Of a stretch of 64,000 nt of DNA, positions 29,789-37,300 are shown piece by piece. This DNA is from Burkholderiales bacterium RIFCSPLOWO2_12_FULL_61_40 (GTDB lineage Bacteria > Pseudomonadota > Gammaproteobacteria > Burkholderiales > Burkholderiaceae_C). The position numbers were made by a program, and so were the translations under genes. Below the pieces are notes generated by a model. It had not been told where the DNA came from, made no database searches, and saw only the letters and a list, made by a program, of their open reading frames with translations. The stretch is from positions 103,696-167,695 of the forward strand of contig MESI01000026.1 of assembly GCA_001770935.1 (NCBI GenBank), read 5' to 3'. How positions within the stretch are numbered: the stretch's first letter is position 1; every line of letters starts with the position of its first letter.

Positions 29789-30526
29789 ATGTCACTGAAC
29801 GCACATGGATTAAGTCGGGACATCCCATCCGATGTGAAACGCTTGGTACGGCAAAGATGTGGTTTTGGCTGCGTAGTCTGTGGGCTGGGCATCGTTCAGT
29901 ATGAGCATGTGGACCCAGAGTTCAAAGATGCTAGGCGGCACGACGCCGAAGCAATTGCTCTCCTATGTCCACAGTGTCATTCAAAGGTAACGACAGGCAT
30001 GTGGTCGAAAGCACGAGTCAAACTTGCAATGCGCAGCCCCAAGTGCAAGCAAGTAGGGCATACCAGAGAATTTTTTGATTTCATTGAGGGGTACCCCGAA
30101 TTGCAGTTTGGCGGAGTACGACTAAAAAATTGCCCAATTCCAATCGAAGTCGGAGGTCATCCACTTTTTAGCATCAAGTCTCCAGAAGTCGATGGCGAGC
30201 CGTTCATGTTCTCCGGGCTTTTCAGTGACCAATTCGGCAACGTTAGCCTCGTAATCGAAGACAACGAGTGGCGAGCGGCGACGACAGCATGGGATATTGA
30301 AGTAAAGGGCAAGACCATCACAATCCGCGAAGCCCATAAGACAATACATCTTGTGTTGCGCGTTGATCCACCAAAAGCACTCATAGTAGAGCGATTGGAC
30401 ATGTCATTTGGCGGCATCCACTTCAACGCAAGTGGCGACTTCCTGCGAGTTACGTATCCAAACGGCGGAGGCGGCGAGTTCACATCGTGTGTCGCCGACA
30501 ACTGCCGAATTGGTATTTCCTTCTAG
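29789..30526 (+). CDS. HNH-type endonuclease-like protein
   Basis: 245-aa protein with an N-terminal HNH/zinc module: two Cys pairs (CGFGCVVCG and CPQCHSK) around YEHVDPEFKDARRHDAEAIALLCPQC. The C-terminal ~150 residues are beta-rich and unassigned. The base composition is clearly more AT-rich than the flanking nitrate genes, which suggests recent transfer. Start at 29789 (MSLNAHGLSRDIP) is preferred over a TTG 45 bp upstream. No methyltransferase is nearby, so it is not an obvious restriction system. Confidence 0.78.
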   Translation: MSLNAHGLSRDIPSDVKRLVRQRCGFGCVVCGLGIVQYEHVDPEFKDARRHDAEAIALLCPQCHSKVTTGMWSKARVKLAMRSPKCKQVGHTREFFDFIEGYPELQFGGVRLKNCPIPIEVGGHPLFSIKSPEVDGEPFMFSGLFSDQFGNVSLVIEDNEWRAATTAWDIEVKGKTITIREAHKTIHLVLRVDPPKALIVERLDMSFGGIHFNASGDFLRVTYPNGGGGEFTSCVADNCRIGISF

Positions 30527-30669
30527 CACTGGTACTCGGCGTCGCCGAACGTTAACGACTGCTTAAGAGCGGCGCGAAAGTCGGCTTTGGGTCTGTAGCC
30601 GCCGGTCAATTTCCTCCGAAGCCAATCTTCAATCGCAGGGGCCTGCCCCAAGCCCCTGCCACCCCGGTG
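30527..30669. other. Intergenic segment with a GC hairpin after the HNH gene
   Basis: No gene seen. A perfect 8-bp inverted repeat (GCAGGGGC 30635-30642, GCCCCTGC 30652-30659) could terminate the HNH transcript, though no T-tract follows. It abuts the duplicated narB fragment. Confidence 0.4.
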
Positions 30670-30680
30670 ACCTACCCAGT

Positions 30681-30866
30681 CTAAAAAGCCCTGCGCTCAA
30701 AATCCAAACGCGCTGCTTCGGCCTGATCAATTTTCCCCACCCGTGCGGCGTTTTGCTTGAACGCCGGTTGGCGCGAATGCGGGTCCAGCAGGCCTAGGGT
30801 CAGGCGATTCACGCAGTCGTGGAAGTGGATGAACAGCATGTCGCTGCCCATGTGCCGTGTAACCGA
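30681..30866 (-). pseudogene. Truncated, diverged copy of the 3' end of the narB-like gene
   Basis: The last ~60 codons of the molybdoenzyme gene at 31916-34162 are repeated here in the same orientation, ending in LTLGLLDPHSRQPAFKQNAAR ... ERRAF and stop. Similarity continues ~10 bp past the stop (CTACCC-GTCTAAAAAGCCC). The copy has a 6-bp in-frame deletion (FIHFHD against FIPFHFHD) and several substitutions, so it is not a fresh tandem duplication. It has no start or upstream part and cannot be functional. Confidence 0.88.
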
Positions 30867-30878
30867 AAGCGAGGAGCA

Positions 30879-30992
30879 TTACGTGTACTTCATAGCCGCA
30901 TGGAGCACCTCAAGGACCGTTATGGTCTAGCGTGCCTGCCACGCGGCCACGTCTGCGGGGGAAGTTCGGGTCGGCTTGCGTAGCACCTTCAT
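30879..30992 (-). pseudogene. Remnant of a RelE/ParE-like toxin gene
   Basis: Starts with an ATG overlapping the antitoxin stop (ATGA) and reads MKVLRKPTRTSPADVAAWQAR, then an in-frame TAG at 30927-30929. The same frame continues TITVLEVLHAAMKYT to a TAA, which looks like the usual RelE/ParE C-terminus. At 37 codons it is well under half of a normal ~90-residue toxin, so the middle is deleted. Family call is by pattern and position. Confidence 0.6.
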
Positions 30993-31264
30993 GCCTTGTC
31001 AGCCAGCGCTTTACGTCGTGCCAGCTTTTGGGCGCGGACGGCATCCCACTCTTCTGCGTCAATGGCTGGGCGCGGGTCAGCCTGAGCGGTTTGCACCTTG
31101 GCTTTGAACCAGGTGTCGTACTCCACAATGCCGCGCAGCGAATCACGCACCAATTGCGATACCGTAGTCCCGTGGTGCAGCGCGTACGACTTGAGCGCGA
31201 AATACTGCGATTTGGGCAAATCAACATTCAGGCGCTGGGTGGGTTCTGGTGTAGTGTTTGGCAT
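30989..31264 (-). CDS. Ribbon-helix-helix antitoxin-like protein
   Basis: 91-aa protein with an N-terminal RHH-type DNA-binding segment (QRLNVDLPKSQYFALKSYALHHGTTVSQLVRDSLRGIVEY) and a charged C-terminal toxin-binding-like tail (WDAVRAQKLARRKALADKA). Start ATG 31264 is preferred over a longer form to 31291. Translationally coupled to a ruined RelE/ParE-like toxin remnant, so it now appears to be an orphan antitoxin. Confidence 0.75.
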   Translation of the reverse strand: MPNTTPEPTQRLNVDLPKSQYFALKSYALHHGTTVSQLVRDSLRGIVEYDTWFKAKVQTAQADPRPAIDAEEWDAVRAQKLARRKALADKA

Positions 31265-31365
31265 GATGATTTGAGTAAAGCGTAAAACCACATCATCTTC
31301 AAATCTGGTGCCGACATCAAGTGACGTTGGACGCTCAAGTCGGCTGGCATTCTGACAGCAATTAA

Positions 31366-31382
31366 GGTATATTTTCTATACC
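31366..31382 (+). promoter_or_regulatory. BrnTA operator palindrome
   Basis: Perfect inverted repeat GGTATA-TTTTC-TATACC directly before the brnT ATG. BrnA is an RHH protein and BrnTA operons are autoregulated, so this is the natural operator. Its position touching the start codon leaves no room for a Shine-Dalgarno. Confidence 0.7.
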
Positions 31383-31646
31383 ATGAACTCCTTTGAATAT
31401 GATGCCGCAAAAAGCGAATCCAATCGCACGAAACATGGCATCGATTTTGTTGAGGCTCAGGGGCTGTGGAATGACCCGATGTTGCTGGAGGTTCCGGCAA
31501 GAACTGATGATGAACCTCGGTATCTGGTGATTGGGCTTATTGATGGGAAGCATTGGTCGGCCGTCATTACCTACCGTGGGCCCAACATCCGATTGATATC
31601 CGTGCGTCGCGCACGTACAGAAGAGGTGGTACTTTATGAAAGCTAA
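31383..31646 (+). CDS. brnT: Toxin BrnT
   Basis: 87-aa BrnT-family ribonuclease toxin (RelE-like fold). Family pattern is complete: EYDAAKSESNRTKHGIDFVEAQGLW at the start, a DEPRYLVIG strand, then WSAVITYRG and IRLISVRRAR near the end. Its 3' end overlaps brnA by 11 bp. The toxin-first order is the normal one for this pair. Flanking DNA is of mixed origin (duplicated narB end and toxin remnants), consistent with horizontal arrival. Confidence 0.92.
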   Translation: MNSFEYDAAKSESNRTKHGIDFVEAQGLWNDPMLLEVPARTDDEPRYLVIGLIDGKHWSAVITYRGPNIRLISVRRARTEEVVLYES

Positions 31647-31905
31647 AAAGTTCGAGCAACAGTTTGACGACGGTGTCGACATTACGGCTTCTTTGGACTT
31701 GTCCAAAGCTAAGCGCGTGCTGCAAGAGCAAAAACGGGTGAATGTCGATTTTCCAACGTGGATGATTGACTCGCTAGATCGCGAAGCCAGCAAAATGGGC
31801 GTGACAAGGCAGTCGGTTATTAAAGTCTGGCTGGCCGAGCGTCTTGAGGCGACTGCTTCCAACTTGCCGTCCCCACGGACGCGCGCAGGTGCCGCGCACC
31901 GCTGA
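31636..31905 (+). CDS. brnA: Antitoxin BrnA
   Basis: 89-aa RHH antitoxin that neutralises BrnT and represses its own operon. Motifs: FDDGVDITASLDLSKAKR, QKRVNVDFPTWMIDSLDREASKMGVTRQSVIKVWLAERLE. The last ~15 residues (SNLPSPRTRAGAAHR) extend past the usual family end and run to within 11 bp of the narB-like stop on the other strand, so this tail may be a read-through made when the cassette joined its present flank. Confidence 0.92.
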   Translation: MKAKKFEQQFDDGVDITASLDLSKAKRVLQEQKRVNVDFPTWMIDSLDREASKMGVTRQSVIKVWLAERLEATASNLPSPRTRAGAAHR

Positions 31906-31915
31906 ACTACCCCGT

Positions 31916-34162
31916 CTAAAAAGCCCTGCGCTCCAAATTCAAACGCGCCGCCTCTTGCTGGTCAATTTTTTCCACCCGGGCCGCGTTTTGCTTGAACGCC
32001 GGTTGGCGCGAATGCGGGTCCAGCAGGCCCAGGGTCAGGCGGTTCACGCAGTCGTGGAAGTGGAAGGGGATGAAGAGCATGTTGCTGCCCACGCGTTGCG
32101 TCAGTTGCACCATCACCACCGCGTCACCCCGTCGGCTCACCACGCGCACATAACTCTGGTGCTCGATGCCCAGCTTTTCGGCCGCATCGGGGTTCATCTC
32201 CATATAGGGCGTGGGTGAAAACTTGTTGCAGTTGCCGATCTTGCCGGTGCGGGTGCGGGTGTGGAAATGCTCCACCACGCGGCCCGAGTTGAGCCAGAAC
32301 GGGTACTCGGTGTCGGGGCACTCGTTGTTGTTGACAAACGGGATGGGGATCAGGTTGGCTTTGCCGCTGTAGGTCTGGAAAACGCCGTCGGTGTACAAGC
32401 GCGCATTGCCGTCAAAGGGCATGCGCAGCTGCATCTCAAAGGGGTCCGAGAGGCCAATCTTTTGCGTGTCCGCATCGGCTTGCGCTTGCGAGTAGGGCCA
32501 CTGGATGCCGCGTGCGGCTTCGATGCGGTCGTAGCTCATGCCAGAGATGTCCAGCGTGCGGCCTTCACCCTTGGACAACTCTTTCATTTCCTCGAACGCA
32601 CCTTCGGCGGTGTCGGGGAAATGGATGGTGTTGCGGTCGGTGAAACGCTTGGCCATCTGGTTGAAGATCCAGAAGTCCGGCTTGGAGTCGGCGTGGGCGG
32701 GCAGCACGTTGCGCGTCAGGTTGACGCGGCGCTCGGTGTTGGTGTGGCAGCCTTCTTTTTCGGCCCACACGGCGGCGGGCAGGTAGACATTGGCGAACTT
32801 GACGGTTTCCACGTCTTCGTACACGTCTTGCACCACCAGAAACTCCAGGTTTTCCATGGCCTTGCGGATGCGCGGCTGGTTGGCCATGGAGGTCATGGGG
32901 TTGGTGGCCACCAACCACAGGCCCTTGATTTCGCCGGTTTCGATGGCCGGGAAGATGTCGGTCTGCGCCAGGCCGCGTTTGGCCGGGAAAAAGCTCTCGT
33001 CAATGCCCCAGAAGTCGGCTACGTGTTTCCGGTCTTGGTCTTTTTCCAGATAACGATAGCCGGGCAGGCCGGAGCAGGACGACCATTCGCGTGTGCCCAT
33101 GGCATTGCACTGGCCGGTGATCGAGAGACTGGTGCCGCCGGGCTTGCCGATGTTGCCGGTGATCAGGTTCAGGTTGTTGATATCGACCACACCGTCCGAA
33201 CCGTGGGTGGACTGGTTGATGCCCATGGTCCAGATGCTCATGGCGGCAGGGGCCTTGGCATAGATGCGGGCCACGGTGCGGATGCGGTCTTCGTCAATGC
33301 CGCAGATGTGCTGGGCGGTGACCGGGTCGTACTCGGCCACCAGGGCGCGCAGAGCGTCTATGCCCTGGGTGTGCCGGGCGATGTAGTCCTTGTCTTCCAG
33401 GCCTTCCTTGAAGATGACATGCAGCATGGCATTGATCAGCACCGTGTCGGTGCCCGGCGTGATGGGCAGGTGGATATCGGCAAACTGCGCCAGCATGGTG
33501 ACACGCGGGTCCACCACGATGAGCGGGAACTTGCGTTTCTCCAGCGCCTCTTTCAGCCGCCAGTAGATGATGGGGTGCTGCTCCGGCAGGTTGGAGCCAA
33601 AGGCCATGAAGCAGTGGGTGTGCTCAAAGTCACCGTAGCAGCCCGGCGGGCCGTCCGAGCCAAACGAACGTTTGTAGCCTGACACGGCCGAGGCCATGCA
33701 CAGCGTGGTGTTGCCGTCGTAGTTGTTGGTGCCGATCTGGCCACGCACCAGCTTGCCCAGGGTGTAGAACTCTTCGGTCAGCAACTGGCCGGTGGAGACG
33801 ATGGCAAAGGAGTCGCGCCCGTACTTGGCCTGGATTTCCTTGATCTTTTCGGCCGTCTTGTCCAACGCCGCATCCCAGTGGCTGGGCTGGAACGGCAGGT
33901 GCGCTTTCTCACGCATCAGCGGCATGGTGCCGCGACCGGGCGAGTCAAACAGCTCGTGCTCCAGCAGGCCCTTGATGCACAGCTTGCCACGGTTCACGTC
34001 GGCCCCGGCATGGCCGCGGCTGGTCACGATCTTGCCCTTGTCGTTCAGGCCGATCTCAATGGCGCAGCCGGTGGAGCAGTAGTTGCAGGTGGTGTATTTC
34101 CACTGTGCGACGGGCTTGGCCGGGATGGAGATGGGCTTGCGTTGGGTGCGGCCGAAAATCAT
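31916..34162 (-). CDS. Second molybdopterin nitrate reductase (NarB/NasA-like)
   Basis: 748-aa cytoplasmic molybdenum bis-PGD oxidoreductase. The N-terminal cluster motif CNYCSTGC is followed by CIKGLLEHE. Core motifs LLTEEFYTLGKLVRGQIGTNN and GNTTLCMASAVSGYKRSFGSDGPPGCYGD match nitrate reductases of the NarB/NasA group, and the C-terminal dinucleotide domain ends in HSRQPAFKQNAAR. Unlike the 930-aa NasA it has no C-terminal BFD [2Fe-2S] domain. It follows nirB-nirD in one operon, so nitrate reduction to feed NirBD is the simplest role. A fragment of its 3' end is repeated 1.2 kb downstream. Confidence 0.88.
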   Translation of the reverse strand: MIFGRTQRKPISIPAKPVAQWKYTTCNYCSTGCAIEIGLNDKGKIVTSRGHAGADVNRGKLCIKGLLEHELFDSPGRGTMPLMREKAHLPFQPSHWDAALDKTAEKIKEIQAKYGRDSFAIVSTGQLLTEEFYTLGKLVRGQIGTNNYDGNTTLCMASAVSGYKRSFGSDGPPGCYGDFEHTHCFMAFGSNLPEQHPIIYWRLKEALEKRKFPLIVVDPRVTMLAQFADIHLPITPGTDTVLINAMLHVIFKEGLEDKDYIARHTQGIDALRALVAEYDPVTAQHICGIDEDRIRTVARIYAKAPAAMSIWTMGINQSTHGSDGVVDINNLNLITGNIGKPGGTSLSITGQCNAMGTREWSSCSGLPGYRYLEKDQDRKHVADFWGIDESFFPAKRGLAQTDIFPAIETGEIKGLWLVATNPMTSMANQPRIRKAMENLEFLVVQDVYEDVETVKFANVYLPAAVWAEKEGCHTNTERRVNLTRNVLPAHADSKPDFWIFNQMAKRFTDRNTIHFPDTAEGAFEEMKELSKGEGRTLDISGMSYDRIEAARGIQWPYSQAQADADTQKIGLSDPFEMQLRMPFDGNARLYTDGVFQTYSGKANLIPIPFVNNNECPDTEYPFWLNSGRVVEHFHTRTRTGKIGNCNKFSPTPYMEMNPDAAEKLGIEHQSYVRVVSRRGDAVVMVQLTQRVGSNMLFIPFHFHDCVNRLTLGLLDPHSRQPAFKQNAARVEKIDQQEAARLNLERRAF

Positions 34163-34200
34163 GGGGTCTCTTGCTGTGCTGCCAAGGGGCCGACGCGGGT

Positions 34201-34587
34201 TCAGGCCGCAACCGATTCTTTGAGCGCGGGGCCTGCCAGAGGGCGGGTCAGGTCCAGGGCGTGGGTGGCCAGCTCCACACCATCGAGGTGCACCACGCCG
34301 TTTTCCACCTTCACGCTGAACTTGGGCGTGCAGCCCTCGTCCGGCGCCTTGGCGCAGCCGTCGCCCAGGCCGATGACCCAGTTGTGCAGCGGGCAGGCCA
34401 CGCTGGAGCCAAACACAATACCCTGGCTCAGGGGGCCGCCCTTGTGCGGGCAGCGGTCCAGGAGCGCAAACACTTCGTCCTTGTCGTTGCGAAACACCGC
34501 CACGTCCATGCCCACGGGGCGTGCCACGCAGCGGGCGCCCAGGACGGGGATGTCGGTCACCAGGCAGATTTTTTTCCAGTCAGTCAT
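34201..34587 (-). CDS. nirD: Nitrite reductase small subunit NirD
   Basis: 128-aa Rieske-type [2Fe-2S] subunit of assimilatory NADH-nitrite reductase. Ligands are CPHKGG and CPLHNW with normal Rieske spacing, although the order shows CPH first. N-terminal WKKICLVTDIPVLGARCV is typical NirD. Between nirB and the second molybdoenzyme in the same operon, with a repeat element in the 92-bp gap to nirB. Confidence 0.94.
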   Translation of the reverse strand: MTDWKKICLVTDIPVLGARCVARPVGMDVAVFRNDKDEVFALLDRCPHKGGPLSQGIVFGSSVACPLHNWVIGLGDGCAKAPDEGCTPKFSVKVENGVVHLDGVELATHALDLTRPLAGPALKESVAA

Positions 34588-34602
34588 ATCATTCCTTTTA
34601 CT

Positions 34603-34663
34603 TTTGCTATCGTTTTGCTAGCTGTTTACGCTTATTCCATAAGGGCTAGAGGTCTATTTGGCT
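34603..34663 (+). repeat. Dispersed ~55-bp element between nirD and nirB (copy D)
   Basis: Contains TTTGCTATCGTTTTGCTAGCTG and CCATAAGGGCTAGAGG. It lies inside the transcribed interval of the operon, so it is part of the polycistronic mRNA. Confidence 0.75.
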
Positions 34664-34679
34664 TAAGGTTTTGGTGAAT

Positions 34680-37142
34680 TTAGGCTTCTACCGTCAGCTT
34701 CTCGAATTGGCGGGTGTCCACCTTGGCCTCTTCGAAGTCGAACCAGGGATCGGGCTCGCCGTCCAGGCTGAACTGCAGCTTGGCCCACAGGGCTTTGCGC
34801 TTTTCGGCGTTTTCCAGAATCTGCTTTTTCACGTAGTCCATGCCCACGCGGTTCAGGTAATGCACGGTGCGCTCCAGGTACCAGCCTTCTTCGCGGTAGA
34901 GCTGCATGAAGGCACCGGTGTACTCCAGCACCTCTTCGGCGGTTTTGAGCTTGGTGAAGAAGTGCGCCACCTCGGTCTTGATACCGCCGTTGCCGCCGAT
35001 GTGCATTTCCCAGCCGCTGTCCACACCGATGATGCCTACGTCCTTGATACCGGCCTCGGCGCAGTTGCGCGGGCAGCCCGACACCGCAAACTTGACCTTG
35101 TGCGGTGCGTACATGCGCCACATGGCTTTTTCCAGGTCCTTGCCCATCTGGGTGGAGTCTTGCGTGCCCATGCGGCACCACTCACTGCCCACGCAGGTTT
35201 TGACGGTGCGCAGGGCCTTGGCGTAGGCGTGGCCGCTGGGCATGCCGATGTCTTTCCAGACATTGACCAGGTCTTCCTTCTTCACGCCCAGCAAATCGAT
35301 ACGCTGGCCGCCGGTGACCTTGACGGTAGGAATCTTGTATTTGTCCACCACATCGGCAATGCGGCGCAACTCGCTGGCGGTGGTCTCGCCGCCCCACATG
35401 CGCGGAATGACGCTGTAGGTGCCGTCTTTTTGGATGTTGGCGTGGCTGCGCTCGTTGATGTAGCGGCTTTGCGGGTCGTCCTTGGCCTCTTTGGGCCAGG
35501 AGCTGATCAGATAGTAGTTGATGGCCGGGCGGCACGATGCACAACCATTGGGCGTTTTCCACTCCAAAAAGTGCATGACCTCACCAATAGTGAGCAGTTT
35601 GTTGGCCACAATCGCCTCGCGCACGGCGTGGTGCCCATGGTCGGTGCAGCCGCACATGGCCTTGGTCTTGGGCGTGGCGGAGTAGTCGCCACCGGCGGTG
35701 AACATCAAAATCTGTTCCACCAGCCCGGTGCAGGAGCCGCACGATGCGCTGGCCTTGGTGTGCTTGCGCACCTCGTCCAGGGTAAACAGGCCTTTTTCCT
35801 TGATGGCCTTGCAGATGGTGCCCTTGGTCACGCCGTTGCAGCCGCAGACCTCGGCGTCATCGGGCATGGTGGCGGCCTTGTTGTGGCCCTCGTGTCCGCC
35901 TTCGCCGATGTTGGATTCGCCAAACATCAGCTTGTCGCGGATGTCGCTCACGCTGCGGCCGTCACGCAGCAGCTTGAAGTACCAGCTGCCGTCCACCGTG
36001 TCGCCGTACAGGCAGGCGCCCACCAGCTTGTCGTCCTTGATGACCAGTTTTTTGTAAACACCCCCAAAAGGGTCGCTCATCACCAGCTCTTCGGTGCCTT
36101 CGCCGCCGCCAAAGTCGCCTGCGCTGAACAGGTCGATGCCGGTGACCTTGAGCTTGGTCGAGGTCAGCGAGCCCTTGTACTGACCAATACCAAACTGCGC
36201 CAAATGGTTGGCCGCCACCTTGCCCTGCTCAAACAGGGGTGCCACCAGCCCGTAGGCAATGCCGCGGTGCGCGGCGCATTCACCCACCGAGTAGATGCGG
36301 GCATCGGTGATGGTCTGCATGGTGTCGTTCACCACAATGCCCTTGTTGCAGTGCAGGCGCATGGACTCGGCCAGGGTGGTGTTGGGGCGAATGCCCACGG
36401 CCATGACCACCAGGTCGGCGGCGACTTCGGTGCCGTCCTTGAACTTGATGGCCTTGACCCGGCCCCCCTTGCCCTCGTCGGCATTGCCGACCAGCTCCTG
36501 GGTTTGTGCACCAATCAGGAACTTCAGGCCCCGGTCTTCCAGGGACTTTTGCAGCATCTTGCCGGCCGTGGTGTCGAGCTGGCGCTCCATCAGCGTGGGC
36601 ATCACATGCACCACGGTGACGGTCATGCCGCGCAGCATCAGGCCATTGGCGGCCTCCAGGCCCAGCAGGCCGCCGCCGATGACCACGGCGTTTTTGTACT
36701 TGGTGGAGGCATCGATCATCGCGTTGGTGTCGGCAATGTCGCGGTAGGCGATCACGCCTTCCAGGTCTTTGCCGGGCACGGGCAGGATGAAGGGGTTGGA
36801 GCCGGTGCACATCAGCAGGCGGTCGTATTCGGCGCTGATTTTTTCGCCGGTGGCGTTTTCGGCGTGCACGATGCGTTTGACGCGGTCTACCGAAGTGACT
36901 TTCCAGCCGGCGTGCAGGGTGATGTGGTTGTCTTTGTACCAGTCCCACGGGTTGAGCACGATCTCGTCAATGGTCTGCTCACCGGCCAGCACGGGGGACA
37001 ACAAAATACGGTTGTAGTTGGGGTGTGGCTCGGCGCCAAAAACCGTAATGTCATACAGCTCGGGCGACACCTTGAGCAGCTCCTCCAGGGTGCGCACACC
37101 TGCCATGCCATTGCCTACCATCACCAGTTTCGATTTTTTCAT
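34680..37142 (-). CDS. nirB: Assimilatory NAD(P)H nitrite reductase large subunit NirB
   Basis: 820-aa siroheme enzyme reducing nitrite to ammonium. Order: FAD/NAD-binding region (VMVGNGMAGVRTLEELL, VIGGGLLGLEAANGL), two BFD-like [2Fe-2S] domains (CGCNGVTKGTICKAI ... CGSCTGLVEQ and CGCTDHGH ... CASCRPAINYY), then the sulfite/nitrite reductase ferredoxin-like and siroheme domains. The 4Fe-4S/siroheme ligands are CVGSEWC and CPRNC. Start at 37142 follows GGAGAA; the longer frame upstream crosses the promoter. First gene of nirB-nirD-narB. Confidence 0.96.
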   Translation of the reverse strand: MKKSKLVMVGNGMAGVRTLEELLKVSPELYDITVFGAEPHPNYNRILLSPVLAGEQTIDEIVLNPWDWYKDNHITLHAGWKVTSVDRVKRIVHAENATGEKISAEYDRLLMCTGSNPFILPVPGKDLEGVIAYRDIADTNAMIDASTKYKNAVVIGGGLLGLEAANGLMLRGMTVTVVHVMPTLMERQLDTTAGKMLQKSLEDRGLKFLIGAQTQELVGNADEGKGGRVKAIKFKDGTEVAADLVVMAVGIRPNTTLAESMRLHCNKGIVVNDTMQTITDARIYSVGECAAHRGIAYGLVAPLFEQGKVAANHLAQFGIGQYKGSLTSTKLKVTGIDLFSAGDFGGGEGTEELVMSDPFGGVYKKLVIKDDKLVGACLYGDTVDGSWYFKLLRDGRSVSDIRDKLMFGESNIGEGGHEGHNKAATMPDDAEVCGCNGVTKGTICKAIKEKGLFTLDEVRKHTKASASCGSCTGLVEQILMFTAGGDYSATPKTKAMCGCTDHGHHAVREAIVANKLLTIGEVMHFLEWKTPNGCASCRPAINYYLISSWPKEAKDDPQSRYINERSHANIQKDGTYSVIPRMWGGETTASELRRIADVVDKYKIPTVKVTGGQRIDLLGVKKEDLVNVWKDIGMPSGHAYAKALRTVKTCVGSEWCRMGTQDSTQMGKDLEKAMWRMYAPHKVKFAVSGCPRNCAEAGIKDVGIIGVDSGWEMHIGGNGGIKTEVAHFFTKLKTAEEVLEYTGAFMQLYREEGWYLERTVHYLNRVGMDYVKKQILENAEKRKALWAKLQFSLDGEPDPWFDFEEAKVDTRQFEKLTVEA

Positions 37143-37187
37143 CAGGGTTCTCCAGATTGATGTCCACCTAAGGTCTGGTTTATGCAA

Positions 37188-37204
37188 AGCAAGCACCGTG
37201 CCAA
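37188..37204 (-). promoter_or_regulatory. Sigma-54 promoter of nirB operon
   Basis: Minus strand reads TTGGCACGGTGCTTGCT, an essentially perfect match to YTGGCACG-N4-TTGCW. Transcription should start near 37177, about 35 nt before the nirB ATG. GC-rich half-sites (GTGC, TGGTGCA) at 37266-37302 could be activator sites but do not form a clean NtrC palindrome. Confidence 0.85.
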
Positions 37205-37300
37205 ATGCTTCTTCCGCTGGCCACATTCGATGCACATATTCAGGGAATACCCGCTGCTTTGAACTTGTGCATGGGCACTGATATTGCTTACCCTTGGTGC

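Noticed and set aside
30910..31227. Alternative minus-strand frame of 105 codons across the RHH antitoxin
   Set aside because: It is out of frame with the clear RHH protein and crosses into the toxin remnant. No family pattern.
29789..31905. A restriction-modification or retron defence system in the HNH/BrnTA island
   Set aside because: No methyltransferase, reverse transcriptase, helicase or ATPase is present. Only an HNH-like protein and toxin-antitoxin genes are seen.
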